From the NCBI RefSeq assembly GCF_052116305.1, contig NZ_JBQKLI010000009.1:1-64000 (forward strand): a stretch of DNA of 64,000 nucleotides. Direction: 5' to 3'. Both the position numbers and the translations under genes were made by a program. Positions within the stretch are counted from its first letter, which is position 1, and each line of letters starts with the position of its first letter. Shown here one piece after another: positions 1 to 8,534 of the stretch. This DNA is from JBQKLI01 sp012798975. Lineage in GTDB: Bacteria > Bacillota > Clostridia > Tissierellales > Peptoniphilaceae. Under the pieces are notes generated by a model that saw only the letters and a program-made list of their open reading frames with translations, was not told the origin of the DNA and did no database searches.

Positions 1-47
1 TGGCGATATCTCACTATCAATAGGCTTTCGCGGCATAAACCGCTCGA

Positions 48-461
48 TCAGGCTGGATGATTGACCACAAAATGATACCCGAGGAATTTACACACTAATA
101 TGGACTTGACTTGGGGAATTGGCCCTACAAATATCAGCCTTACTGAAGTATCATATTGGAACCTATTAAAATTATAAGTCTTAAACTCATTATAGCCTTT
201 TACTAGTTTTATTCTATTAACATCTATATTTAAATCTTTAAATATTTGATAGACAATATTATCTTTAATGCTCAAATCTCCTAAGACATAAACATCCCCA
301 TTAGGCTGGAAGTTATCTATCTCTGGAGTCAGCTCCTCAAGTCCTATTGATTTTAGATAACTCCTCAACTCACTAATCGATCTAGCACCAATAATTCTTT
401 TCATTACTATTTTTGTTGCGTCAGATGCAACGTCAATTTTTAACTCGTTATCCAGAAGCAT
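48..461 (-). CDS. Small protein of unknown function, partner of the methylase; 3' end possibly truncated
   Basis: A 137-residue soluble protein that I do not recognise. It begins with an ATG preceded by GGAGG, one base inside the stop of the upstream methylase gene (TAATG arrangement), so the two are translationally coupled. The sequence is alternating alpha/beta, with hydrophobic strands around residues 55-62 and 105-112 and no signal peptide or membrane segment. It ends abruptly with VVNHPA followed by TGA. A different frame (VSFCGQSSSLIERFMPRKP...) then stays open to the window edge, and base composition becomes richer in GC. The C-terminus may therefore be truncated or frameshifted, or a new gene may overlap. 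Function is unknown; context suggests a role with the methylase. Confidence 0.6.
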   Translation of the reverse strand: MLLDNELKIDVASDATKIVMKRIIGARSISELRSYLKSIGLEELTPEIDNFQPNGDVYVLGDLSIKDNIVYQIFKDLNIDVNRIKLVKGYNEFKTYNFNRFQYDTSVRLIFVGPIPQVKSILVCKFLGYHFVVNHPA

Positions 462-2128
462 TATATACCTCCTTCAAACATATTTAATCTCTCTTCTATT
501 ATTTCATCGGTCCTTTTCTTGATTGCCTTAAATTCAGAATTCAATAATACGAATTGATTACCAATTTCGATTTGTTTTTCCATACTTATTTTTGGAATCT
601 TAATCCTTTCAAGGTCTCTAATGCTAATTGTCTTCATAGTAGAACCCTTAACATATTTCTCTATTTCTCTTAAACCTATCCTACTTTGTAAGTAGGCAGT
701 GAGGAAATCTTTGTTTATTTTATTTTCATCAATTTCTAAAAAAAATAAATTTCCATTCGCTAACACATTAGTCTTCAGTTTACCAACCGAACCTATTTTA
801 AAAGGTGATAATCTAGAAACAATAACTGAATTATCTTTCAGAAAATATCGCTCATAAGATTCGTTTAAATTCTTTAGGTATGGTAAATTTCCATCTAATA
901 TTCCATCTTGAAAATTTTGTAACATTAAATATTGATAATCTGTTGGTTGAACTGAAGTCATTTCTTCTAGGTCTTTTTTACTAATGGTGTGACCCCTGTT
1001 AACTGATTTTACTACATCCTTCAATATAATGCTTTCTTCAAATGGAAACTCTTCTACGGTATATCTTAATGGATCAAGGGTAAAATCTTCTTCTATAAGT
1101 TTTTTTGAATCTACTATTTTACTTATACTCGATTCCTTATCTAGTGCTTTTACAATTTTTTTAATATGCTCTTTTTCTAACACATGCCTATATTTAATAT
1201 CTGAATAAAGTTTTGTTGCGTCAACAAATTTTATACTTTCATTATTATGGCTAAATACAACTAGGTATATAGGAATAGCAGTGTAAGCTAATAAGTTGCT
1301 AGGTAATGCTATAACAGCCTCAACCTTACCTTTATCAATTAATATCTTCCTTACATCTTGATGATTATCGCTATATAAAGGATTGCCATTCATAAGCATT
1401 ACGAATTTTTCATAGCCTGTATTTTCAATTACATCTAAAGCAAAAACCCATGATGAGTCAATCGGTCTAATATGATTCTTATAAACTGATTTATCAAACT
1501 TAAAATCTAGTATATTTTCTAATTTTTGTCCTGATATTTTCAATCCCATAGGCATATTCATAAATGTTTTATTAGCTTTAAATTTACTTAAATCATAAGT
1601 AAATATATCTTTATGCATTATGTCTTCTATTGGAATATCAAATAATTCTAGTAAAATACATGATAATTCGTAACTTTCTAGATTAATTTCAATACCAGAT
1701 ACATCAGATGTTTTTGATGCACTTAATAAAGTTGTTCCTATTCCTGAGCCAACATCTAACAACACGTCTTCCTTTTCTAGAGATAGTAATTCTAACGATA
1801 AATCAATTACAGATTTAACCGTAGTATGCTCTCCTCCGCCTCTCCTACCAATTGATTCAGATAATAATCCTATAATTTCAATGATTTCATCAATGTTAAA
1901 ATCCTTAATAGAATTAAATTGCTCTAAATAGTTGTTATTACCTTCATAAATAGATCTTATTGTATATTTAATATTTTCATCTTCAAATCTTTCCAAGATT
2001 TCATCTAATGAATTAGTTTTTAACCTCCTACTTAAATAATAATTCACTATAAAAATATAGATATACTCTTCCGAACTAACCCTTGCCCTTAAGTTATCCA
2101 TTACTTCATATACATCTTTCTTTCCCAT
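461..2128 (-). CDS. N-6 DNA methylase fused to a type I-like specificity (TRD) domain
   Basis: A 555-residue protein. Residues about 1-90 form a helical N-terminal region. Residues about 100-330 are an HsdM-like methyltransferase core with SAM motif I (LLDVGSGIGT, about 123-132). Residues about 370-545 resemble one target-recognition half of HsdS, ending in the usual MKTISIRDLERIKIPKISMEKQ-like boundary. The catalytic motif IV, normally (N/D)PP(Y/F), reads NMPM at about 191-194, so activity is uncertain. The start is supported by AGGAGG 9 nt upstream and a strong promoter at 2176-2229. No nuclease or helicase gene is visible, so this could be a solitary modification enzyme, part of a defence island continuing leftward, or a remnant. 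The low GC and lack of housekeeping neighbours suggest transfer. Confidence 0.8.
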   Translation of the reverse strand: MGKKDVYEVMDNLRARVSSEEYIYIFIVNYYLSRRLKTNSLDEILERFEDENIKYTIRSIYEGNNNYLEQFNSIKDFNIDEIIEIIGLLSESIGRRGGGEHTTVKSVIDLSLELLSLEKEDVLLDVGSGIGTTLLSASKTSDVSGIEINLESYELSCILLELFDIPIEDIMHKDIFTYDLSKFKANKTFMNMPMGLKISGQKLENILDFKFDKSVYKNHIRPIDSSWVFALDVIENTGYEKFVMLMNGNPLYSDNHQDVRKILIDKGKVEAVIALPSNLLAYTAIPIYLVVFSHNNESIKFVDATKLYSDIKYRHVLEKEHIKKIVKALDKESSISKIVDSKKLIEEDFTLDPLRYTVEEFPFEESIILKDVVKSVNRGHTISKKDLEEMTSVQPTDYQYLMLQNFQDGILDGNLPYLKNLNESYERYFLKDNSVIVSRLSPFKIGSVGKLKTNVLANGNLFFLEIDENKINKDFLTAYLQSRIGLREIEKYVKGSTMKTISIRDLERIKIPKISMEKQIEIGNQFVLLNSEFKAIKKRTDEIIEERLNMFEGGI

Positions 2129-2175
2129 TCAATCAGCCTCCTAATATTTGTGATAAAACAAGCTCTTTTTTATCT

Positions 2176-2229
2176 TGGTTTAACTATACCAAATTACATT
2201 ATGATTGTCAATGGTTTATTTATACCAAA
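2176..2229 (-). promoter_or_regulatory. Promoter of the methylase operon with two operator-like direct repeats
   Basis: On the minus strand, TTGACA (2206-2211) and TATAGT (2183-2188) are separated by exactly 17 nt. Two copies of an 18-bp near-palindromic word flank and overlap them. In plus-strand orientation they are TGGTTTATTTATACCAAA (2212-2229) and TGGTTTAACTATACCAAA (2176-2193), with two mismatches between them and a 36-bp offset. The proximal copy covers the -10 box. This is the geometry of a repressor-controlled promoter; the regulator is not in the window. Confidence 0.75.
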
Positions 2230-2699
2230 TTTTTATAGGTTCAAATAGTCTCTTTATATTTATTGTGAAGCCTATAATTTTTTAGTGAACTTCAATATCC
2301 TATTACGGTAAACCGCCGTTTCAGCTTATAAGCTACTATAAAAGAGGAGTATTTTTCTTTCTCCCCCTAATATCAATATAACTCTATCAATCTAACTATA
2401 CTCTATATAGTTAGGTTGTCTTTTTGACAAGTCTAGACTTTTCCTTTTTGCCATTCTAGAATTATCAAAATCACCATTCTTGACTTGTCCTTTTGAAAAG
2501 TCTGAACCCTTAAATGCAAAAATCAGCAAGCTTTTTCTTCCTTGCTGATTCTTACTTCTTCCTTATTTTCTTGTGTCTCCACTAACTAGGTCTACTACTA
2601 CCGAAACCTTAAAATGCTTTTTTAGCACTTTTTTCTTGAATCCCTGCCCATCTTCCTCAAAAACAAAATAGTCATGAAATAGCTTAAATCTCAGGATTT
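2230..2699. other. Long non-coding/decayed gap between methylase and rlmD
   Basis: No complete gene was found. The stretch contains an AT-rich hairpin at 2392-2414 (CTAACTATA/TATAGTTAG), repeated short words of the form GACAAGTCTAGACTTTTC / GACTTGTCC...AAAAGTC at about 2433-2512, and a terminator at 2521-2550. Just downstream of rlmD, one minus-strand frame stays open to a TAA at 2563-2565 (ending VVVDLVSGDTRK) without a start of its own. This could be a gene remnant or chance. Confidence 0.4.
2521..2550 (-). terminator. Intrinsic terminator downstream of rlmD
   Basis: A perfect 10-bp inverted repeat (AATCAGCAAG / CTTGCTGATT) with a 10-nt loop, followed on the minus strand by a T-run (TTTTTGC). 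Confidence 0.75.
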
Positions 2700-4016
2700 C
2701 TACATAGTTTCTCTTTGTATCAACGCTATGCACTCCACGTGCATTGTCTGGGAAAACATATCGCAGGCTTTTATTTTCTTTAGTTCGAAACCGTATTCTT
2801 TTAGTCTCTTAATATCCCTTGCCATGGTACTGGGATTACAGGAGATGTATTGAACTTTCTTTATACTGCTTTTTCCGATAACCTCTACGACTTTTTCATC
2901 TAGGCCTTTTCTTGGCGGATCGAGTGCTATAATATCGAACTCTTTTTCTTTTAACAACTTCTCGATGACTTCTTCACTTTTTCCGCAGATAAAATCTACA
3001 TTTTTAATACTATTTAGCCTTGCATTTTCCTTTGCATTTTCAATGGCTTTCGATACAACTTCTACTCCTGTTGCATGAGAGGCTTTTTCTGCATAGTAAA
3101 GAGAGGTTGTTCCGATTCCGCAGTAAAGGTCTAGTATTTTTTCATCTCCCTGAAGTTCCATTTGACTTCTCGCTTCTTCGTATAGTTTTATCGTATTATA
3201 GTGATTGACTTGAAAGAAGGATTCCGGAGATAAGCGGAACTTCAATGATCCGATGGATTCTGTAAATTCTTTTCGTTGAAAAACGAGTTTTGGGTTTCGA
3301 ATACCCGGCTTTCTTGGATTTTTATTTACACTATGATAAATTTCTGCTAAAGCTTCTATCTTTTCCATTGCTTTAAAAAGTTCTTTTCGTTTTGGAAAAT
3401 CTTGGGTCATTGTAGTCACTGTAATCTGCAGATCCTCTCCATTGCTTCTTAAGGTAATATTTCGAATAATCCCCTCTTTTAATGGAGTTTCATAAACTTC
3501 ATCGAATACACTCTGCAGCAGGGCTATATTTTCATCGATAACCGGCAAAGCAACGGGACAGGATTCGATATCAACCAGCTTATGGCTTTTTCTGGAATAG
3601 TAGCCGATTCTCCCCTTTTCCATTTTTAATTCTATTTTGTTCCTGTAATGAGCCGGTTCTTCCATTCCTATAATCTCTATATCAGAAATATTCTCTCCTC
3701 CGATGCGGTTAACTGCATTTAATACGGAGTTTCTTTTTAAATCCAGCTGAGCCTGATATTCTAAATTTTGAAGGGTACAGCCGTCGCATTCTTCAAAATA
3801 AGGACAGAAGGGTTCTGTTCTATCTGGATTTTCATTTAAAATCTCTGCTATTTCTCCATAGAGTATCCGTTTTTTTTCATGGATATTTTTAACACAAATA
3901 CGGTCTCCCGGTACGGCACCTTCTATAAAGTAGACACGGCCTTCGTTTTTTCCGATGCCCTGCCCTTCTACTGTACTATCTATAATATCAAGAATTATTT
4001 CCATTCTTTTCTCCAC
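2700..4016 (-). CDS. rlmD: 23S rRNA (uracil-C5)-methyltransferase, RlmD/RumA family
   Basis: A 438-residue SAM-dependent RNA methyltransferase that makes 5-methyluridine in 23S rRNA. Residues 1-60 form a TRAM-type RNA-binding domain. Cysteines 71, 77 and 80 (CPYFEECDGC) plus a later SCP cysteine match the 4Fe-4S ligands of the family. The SAM site is LDLYCGIGT, and the C-terminal DPPRKGL...ISCNPSTMARD carries the catalytic cysteine. Length is typical, and the start follows a purine-rich SD. The coding end contains CACGTGGAGTGC, encoding the conserved His-Val-Glu-Cys, which is a known integration target (separate entry). The exact uracil methylated cannot be told from sequence: several paralogues (RlmCD-like) exist in Firmicutes. 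Confidence 0.92.
   Translation of the reverse strand: MEKRMEIILDIIDSTVEGQGIGKNEGRVYFIEGAVPGDRICVKNIHEKKRILYGEIAEILNENPDRTEPFCPYFEECDGCTLQNLEYQAQLDLKRNSVLNAVNRIGGENISDIEIIGMEEPAHYRNKIELKMEKGRIGYYSRKSHKLVDIESCPVALPVIDENIALLQSVFDEVYETPLKEGIIRNITLRSNGEDLQITVTTMTQDFPKRKELFKAMEKIEALAEIYHSVNKNPRKPGIRNPKLVFQRKEFTESIGSLKFRLSPESFFQVNHYNTIKLYEEARSQMELQGDEKILDLYCGIGTTSLYYAEKASHATGVEVVSKAIENAKENARLNSIKNVDFICGKSEEVIEKLLKEKEFDIIALDPPRKGLDEKVVEVIGKSSIKKVQYISCNPSTMARDIKRLKEYGFELKKIKACDMFSQTMHVECIALIQRETM
2728..2741 (-). other. Putative attachment-site core in the rlmD 3' end
   Basis: The minus strand reads CACGTGGAGTGCAT here, inside the last codons of rlmD. From memory, CACGTGGAGTGCGT at the same place in streptococcal rum genes is the attachment core of ICEs carrying large serine recombinases. 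The accessory-looking DNA begins immediately downstream (to the left). No second copy was noticed in the window and no recombinase gene is present. Confidence 0.45.
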
Positions 4017-4134
4017 CTTTCTCTTCTCTTTTATTATAAGCTATCCCAGTGAAAAACAGAAAATATAATACTCTTTTCTTGACTTCTTAACGAATATCTC
4101 TGATACTTAATATAAAATACGTAAAGGAAAAAAT

Positions 4135-5055
4135 ATGAATATAATTTATAAGACCATTCTTAAGATCATGGCATCTCCCAAAATAAGTATAAAGTCTGAC
4201 TATAAATGGATTCGAAAGGTTCAGAACCTCGTTAACAGCATTCCTATTAACCCCTATCAGGTTATGGAAAGGGTCATTCTTTCTAAAGACGAAGATCATG
4301 AGATTCCTGTGCGGGTCTTTAAACCAAAAGAACAGATCAGCGATGAAGTCATTCTCTTCTTTCATGGAGGCGGCTGGGTTATTGGAAATATCGACAGCTA
4401 TTCCTTTGTCTGCATGAATTTAGCGAATGAAACTGGAAGGAAGGTGTTGTCTGTAGACTACCGTTTAGCCCCTGAAAACCCGTATCCTGCAGGCCTCGAA
4501 GACTGTCTTCGGGTCACTGAAGTGTTATGCAATTATTCCGAAACCTTTTTAAAGATCCCTTATGAAAAGATCATTTTAATGGGAGATTCTGCCGGAGGAA
4601 ATCTTGCCGCAGCAGTTTCGCTTATTTTAGGCAGCAAAAACAAAAAAAGACCCTTGAAACAGGTACTGCTTTATCCGGTAACCTGGTGGGATCATACCAC
4701 GAATTCTCCATTTCCTTCTATTAAGACAAATGGATACGATTATGGTTTAACCTCTAAAAATGTTCAGGATTATATGGAGCTTTACTGCCCCGATGTAAAG
4801 AAAAGAAAAAGCCCGACAATAGCCCCGCTTTTAGCAAAGGATTTATCTCACCAGCCGGAAACGTTTCTTTTTTCAGCTCAGTATGATCCTTTAAGAGACG
4901 AAGGAGAAGCCTACGCGCAGAGGCTTGCAGAGGCCGGCGTCCCGACGAAGCTTTATCGTATGGAAAATGCAGCCCACGGGTTCTTTACTCTGCCCATTGC
5001 CAGTCCCTTTGTAAAGACATTTTACGATCATGTAAACCGATTTTTAAATAACTAA
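4135..5055 (+). CDS. Alpha/beta hydrolase, acetyl esterase/lipase (HSL family)
   Basis: A 306-residue cytoplasmic esterase. It has the hormone-sensitive-lipase oxyanion motif HGGGW (about residue 78), the nucleophile elbow GDSAGG (about 152), a downstream acidic residue in the SAQYDPLRDEG region and the catalytic histidine in NAAHGF. It is the first gene of a five-gene plus-strand operon, divergent from rlmD. AAAGGA lies 7 nt before the ATG. Eleven bases separate it from the acyltransferase-like gene, suggesting they handle related ester substrates. The substrate cannot be inferred from sequence. Confidence 0.88.
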   Translation: MNIIYKTILKIMASPKISIKSDYKWIRKVQNLVNSIPINPYQVMERVILSKDEDHEIPVRVFKPKEQISDEVILFFHGGGWVIGNIDSYSFVCMNLANETGRKVLSVDYRLAPENPYPAGLEDCLRVTEVLCNYSETFLKIPYEKIILMGDSAGGNLAAAVSLILGSKNKKRPLKQVLLYPVTWWDHTTNSPFPSIKTNGYDYGLTSKNVQDYMELYCPDVKKRKSPTIAPLLAKDLSHQPETFLFSAQYDPLRDEGEAYAQRLAEAGVPTKLYRMENAAHGFFTLPIASPFVKTFYDHVNRFLNN

Positions 5056-5066
5056 AGGAGTTCGTC

Positions 5067-6389
5067 ATGAAAGAGTGGGTAAAACTCGACAATGCCTCCA
5101 ATATTTTTCTAGCTGCACGAAGCGGCCTTGATACGAAAGTCTTTCGCTTAACAGCGAATATGGATCACGCCGTTGATCCTTTTGTACTGCAGAAAGCTTT
5201 AGACCAGACTCTGGAGAAATTTATACTTTACCGCAGTGTGCTGCGAAGAGGATTCTTCTGGTATTATCTGCAGCAGAGCGATCTCAAATCCTCTATTGAA
5301 AAAGAAACAGAAATCCCCTGTGCTCAAATCTACCATTACGACCGCAGGGAGCTTCTTTATCGAGTCCTCTATTATGAAAATAGAATTCATTGCGAATTCT
5401 TCCATGCATTATCGGACGGCACAGGTGCTCTATGGTTTTTCCGGGATCTAGTGATCAACTATTCTTTAATCCTTCATCCGGAACATGAAAAAGCTGTACG
5501 AGGTGCAGATCCCTTTAAAAAGAAACAGTTTTACGAAGACAGTTTCTATGATCATTTCGACCATAAAAAAGAATCTGACTATATTAAGTCTGCCCGATCG
5601 GCTCTCTACCATTTCACAAGGGGAGCAAAAAAAATCGCAAAACCTTTTCTATCACAAAGCCCTAGAACAAACCGTAAAGTTCTTCATATTCGAGGAAAAT
5701 ACACACCAGATCATCGAATGAATATTGTAGAGATGATTGTCCCTGTTAAAAAAACTCTGGAAATTTCTAGAGAATACCGTGTTTCTATGACTATTTTTCT
5801 AACAGCTTTGTTTATGGAATCAGCCTATTCTATCTACGGAAAAGACAAAAACATTTCCCTCAGGATCTCTGTTCCTGTAAATCTTAGACAGTTTTTTCCT
5901 TCGAATTCTGCAAGAAATTTCTTTTATACAGCTAAGCTTTCCTATCCTTTTACTAAAGACTATGACTTCAAAGATCTCTGCAGATCTTTAAAAGAACAGC
6001 TGATCCAACAGACGAGAATTGATTACATTGAAGAAAAGGTTAGAAAGCTGGTTCAATCGGAGAATATTCCCATCGGAAGAGTCCTCCTAAGACCGATAAA
6101 AGACTTCGCCCTTAGACAGATTAATCGTCTAAACAATCGCGGGCTCACTCTTTCCATGTCAAATCTGGGTAAACTGGATATTCCGGAGGAACTGAGAGAA
6201 AGCATTATCGATGCGGGATTTTTAACAGCCACAGTAAGACCCCAGTTTTGTATGATCAGCTACGGCGACCGCTTAACAATTACATTCACATCCCCATTCG
6301 TGGAGAGAAAAATCGAAAGAGATTTTGCCGAAAAACTTCGAAAATTCGATATTCCTATAACTATCAGAGCCAATGAATTGTACGATTAG
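5067..6389 (+). CDS. Alcohol acetyltransferase-like / condensation-fold acyltransferase
   Basis: A 440-residue protein of the CoA-dependent acyltransferase fold. The catalytic HxxxDG motif is visible as HALSDG (about residue 113). Around it are an N-terminal alcohol-acetyltransferase-like region with the opening WVKLDNASNIF typical of AATase/condensation proteins, and a C-terminal half ending near SFGDRLTITFTSPF-like strands. No membrane segment. It sits between an esterase and a zinc-ribbon membrane protein, an arrangement I recall from other Clostridia and infer to be a functional unit acting on a hydrophobic ester. SD AAAGGAG is present. The acyl acceptor is unknown. Confidence 0.72.
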   Translation: MKEWVKLDNASNIFLAARSGLDTKVFRLTANMDHAVDPFVLQKALDQTLEKFILYRSVLRRGFFWYYLQQSDLKSSIEKETEIPCAQIYHYDRRELLYRVLYYENRIHCEFFHALSDGTGALWFFRDLVINYSLILHPEHEKAVRGADPFKKKQFYEDSFYDHFDHKKESDYIKSARSALYHFTRGAKKIAKPFLSQSPRTNRKVLHIRGKYTPDHRMNIVEMIVPVKKTLEISREYRVSMTIFLTALFMESAYSIYGKDKNISLRISVPVNLRQFFPSNSARNFFYTAKLSYPFTKDYDFKDLCRSLKEQLIQQTRIDYIEEKVRKLVQSENIPIGRVLLRPIKDFALRQINRLNNRGLTLSMSNLGKLDIPEELRESIIDAGFLTATVRPQFCMISYGDRLTITFTSPFVERKIERDFAEKLRKFDIPITIRANELYD

Positions 6390-6398
6390 GAGATTATT

Positions 6399-7061
6399 AT
6401 GAGTTATTGCAAAAAATGCGATGTGAAAATCCAAGGAGATCAAGACTACTGCCCTCTTTGCGATGAATGGTTGGAAGAAATCAAAAAAGAAACGAATCCC
6501 TATCCGAATATTCCACTAAAATTCAACCGCTATAAACTGACAAATGTACTTTTATTACTCTCCTTCCTTCTTGTGGTGGGCTTACTAGCCATTAATTATT
6601 TTTTCTTAAATAGAGAAGGAGAAGTTTTTCAAGCAATTCTTATAGGTGTAGCTACTCTATGGCTTAGTGTAACTATATTGATCAGAAAAAGAAGAAATAT
6701 CGCAAAGAGCTTTCTTTATCTTTTAGTTACTTTAAATCTTTTAGCGATCTATACGGATATTATCAACGGGTGGAGAGGCTGGTCCTTAAGCTTTGCCCTT
6801 CCTTTTTCTTGTATCATTGTACTGTTTGCACTTGTGCTGTCTTTGAAATTTGTAAGACTGTCTCTTATCGATGGGCTTTTGTATCTTATGCTGGCTGCAG
6901 TTTTAAGTGTTATTCCAGGAATACTTTTACTGCTGGGAATCGCGAAAAGTCCTGTTCCTGCTTATTTATCCACTTTTTTAGGAATCTCTTTGCTCCTTTT
7001 TACTTTAGTCCAGTATGGAGATCTTATCACCCTTGAAATCAAGAAACGATTTCGAATCTAG
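6399..7061 (+). CDS. Zinc-ribbon membrane protein (DUF6320-like)
   Basis: A 220-residue protein. The N-terminus has two CxxC pairs (YCKKC and YCPLC, residues about 4-21), typical of a zinc ribbon. It is followed by about six hydrophobic segments between residues 50 and 210. It follows the acyltransferase-like gene by 9 nt, as in homologous clusters I recall as DUF6320. SD AGGAGA lies just upstream. No catalytic residues are recognisable. It may anchor or partner the acyltransferase at the membrane (inference). Confidence 0.7.
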   Translation: MSYCKKCDVKIQGDQDYCPLCDEWLEEIKKETNPYPNIPLKFNRYKLTNVLLLLSFLLVVGLLAINYFFLNREGEVFQAILIGVATLWLSVTILIRKRRNIAKSFLYLLVTLNLLAIYTDIINGWRGWSLSFALPFSCIIVLFALVLSLKFVRLSLIDGLLYLMLAAVLSVIPGILLLLGIAKSPVPAYLSTFLGISLLLFTLVQYGDLITLEIKKRFRI

Positions 7062-7070
7062 GAGAATACA

Positions 7071-7454
7071 ATGCATGAATTTGACGAGTTTATAGAAAAA
7101 CATGAAAACCCGAAACACAAAAAGCGTTTCTGGGAAATTGTCCGCTGGATCGATGAAAAACATCCTCAGCTCAAAAGAGAGATCAAATGGAACGAGCCGG
7201 TCTATTCGGATCACGGGACATTTATATTGTCTTTAAATATAACAAAGAATCATTTGTCTATCTGTCCCGAAAACAAAACGATTCAAATATTTGAAGAAGA
7301 GTTAAAGAAGAGAGAATATGGCTATGGAATGATGATCGTTAAGATTAAATGGACACAAGACGTTCCCTATGATTTAATCGAAAAAATGATCGAATTTAAT
7401 ATCGAAGAAAAAAAAACCATGCCGGTTTTTGGCGTAAGAACAATTAGAACATAG
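7071..7454 (+). CDS. DUF1801 (YdhG-like) domain protein
   Basis: A 127-residue protein of the YdhG/DUF1801 fold. It shows the motif EIKWNEPVYSDHGTFI, where family members have IKW-x-P-x(Y/F), and an ILSLNITKNHLSICP strand. Members have been likened to frataxin-like iron chaperones, but biochemical proof is thin. It is 9 nt after the previous gene with its own SD (AGGAGA), so it is part of the same operon; its link to ester metabolism is unclear. Confidence 0.8.
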   Translation: MHEFDEFIEKHENPKHKKRFWEIVRWIDEKHPQLKREIKWNEPVYSDHGTFILSLNITKNHLSICPENKTIQIFEEELKKREYGYGMMIVKIKWTQDVPYDLIEKMIEFNIEEKKTMPVFGVRTIRT

Positions 7455-7471
7455 AATTATAAGGAATTACA

Positions 7472-8377
7472 ATGGAACAAAAAACAAACTCTTTAAATAA
7501 AAAAGCCTATATCAAATATATCTCTTCCCTGCTCTTGTTTGGGACTAATGGTATCATCGCAAGTTTTATCCTTCTTCCAAGCAATGATATTGTCTTTTTA
7601 AGGTCTCTTATAGGGAGTATTTTATTGCTGCTGATTTTTCTCGCAAGCCAAAATACATGGACCTTTCTAAAATACAGAAAAGACATATTCTTTGCAGTCT
7701 TATCCGGTGCTTTCATGGCTTGCAGCTGGTCTTTTCTTTATGAGGCTTATCAGCAGATCGGGGTCAGCTTAGCAACGCTTCTTTATTACTGCGGTCCGAT
7801 TATCGTTATGGCAATCTCTCCTGTTCTTTTTAAGGAAAAGATTACCCCTCGTAAATTAATCAGTATCCTGATTGTCTTGTTCGGTGTTTTACTCATTAAT
7901 AGAGGTGCTTCCATAAGCGGGCTCTCTTTTTTCGGAATACTTTGTGGTATACTCGCCGCTTTCTTTTATGCATTTATGGTGATATTCGGCAAACTGGGAG
8001 AGCGTATCGGCGGATTTGAAAAATCTGTTATCCAGCTGATTTCTACATTCTTATTCGTTCTTCTCTTTAGAGTTATCACAAAAGGCTTTAGTTTTGAATT
8101 CAGCGGAGGAAACTGGATTCCTATTCTTTTATTAGGCCTAAGTACTGGGATCGGATGTTATCTATATTTCTCTCCTTTAAGCAAAATACCAGCCCAGACT
8201 ATTGCCATCAGCGGGTATCTAGAACCTTTATCGGCAGTCCTTCTTTCTGTCCTTATATTAAGGGAAAGAATGCTTCCTGTACAGATTATAGGTGCAGTCT
8301 TTATCCTCGGAGGAGCTATCCTTGGAGAAATACGTTTTAAAAAGAGTGACAGAAAGATTATAGGCTATAGGGAGTAG
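7472..8377 (+). CDS. EamA/DMT-family transporter
   Basis: A 301-residue integral membrane protein with ten hydrophobic segments arranged as two EamA repeats (about 15-140 and 155-290). Typical family features are the SLATLLYYCGPIIVM stretch ending repeat one and AIS-GYLEPLSAVL in repeat two. It probably exports a small metabolite; substrate unknown. It is the last gene of the plus-strand operon, 17 nt after the DUF1801 gene, and is followed by the bidirectional terminator at 8485-8521. Confidence 0.87.
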   Translation: MEQKTNSLNKKAYIKYISSLLLFGTNGIIASFILLPSNDIVFLRSLIGSILLLLIFLASQNTWTFLKYRKDIFFAVLSGAFMACSWSFLYEAYQQIGVSLATLLYYCGPIIVMAISPVLFKEKITPRKLISILIVLFGVLLINRGASISGLSFFGILCGILAAFFYAFMVIFGKLGERIGGFEKSVIQLISTFLFVLLFRVITKGFSFEFSGGNWIPILLLGLSTGIGCYLYFSPLSKIPAQTIAISGYLEPLSAVLLSVLILRERMLPVQIIGAVFILGGAILGEIRFKKSDRKIIGYRE

Positions 8378-8484
8378 GTTATAGGGGTGGATGTTTTTTT
8401 CGCTCTGCTCAAAAATCTTCTTATTATAAGAGATACGTATCCTTAGCGTTCTTCTTCTGAACTCAGCTCTCTATTATAGGCAAT

Positions 8485-8521
8485 AAAAAAACAGTGCATG
8501 TCCCCTATTGCACTGTTTTTT
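8485..8521. terminator. Bidirectional terminator between the EamA gene and rpsI
   Basis: An inverted repeat of ACAGTGCA / TGCACTGT flanked by A-run and T-run on both sides, placed between convergent genes. It serves the plus-strand operon and rplM-rpsI. Confidence 0.85.
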
Positions 8522-8534
8522 GAATATATAAATA

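Noticed and set aside
2392..2414. Plus-strand terminator
   Set aside because: AT-only stem with no plus-strand gene upstream; more likely chance or part of the decayed island.
4087..4365. 92-codon antisense frame over the esterase start
   Set aside because: Antisense shadow of a well-supported gene.
8378..8484. Further copy of the inverted-repeat element
   Set aside because: Shares GGGAGTAGG and GGGGTGG words with copy 2 but no clear second arm; too weak.
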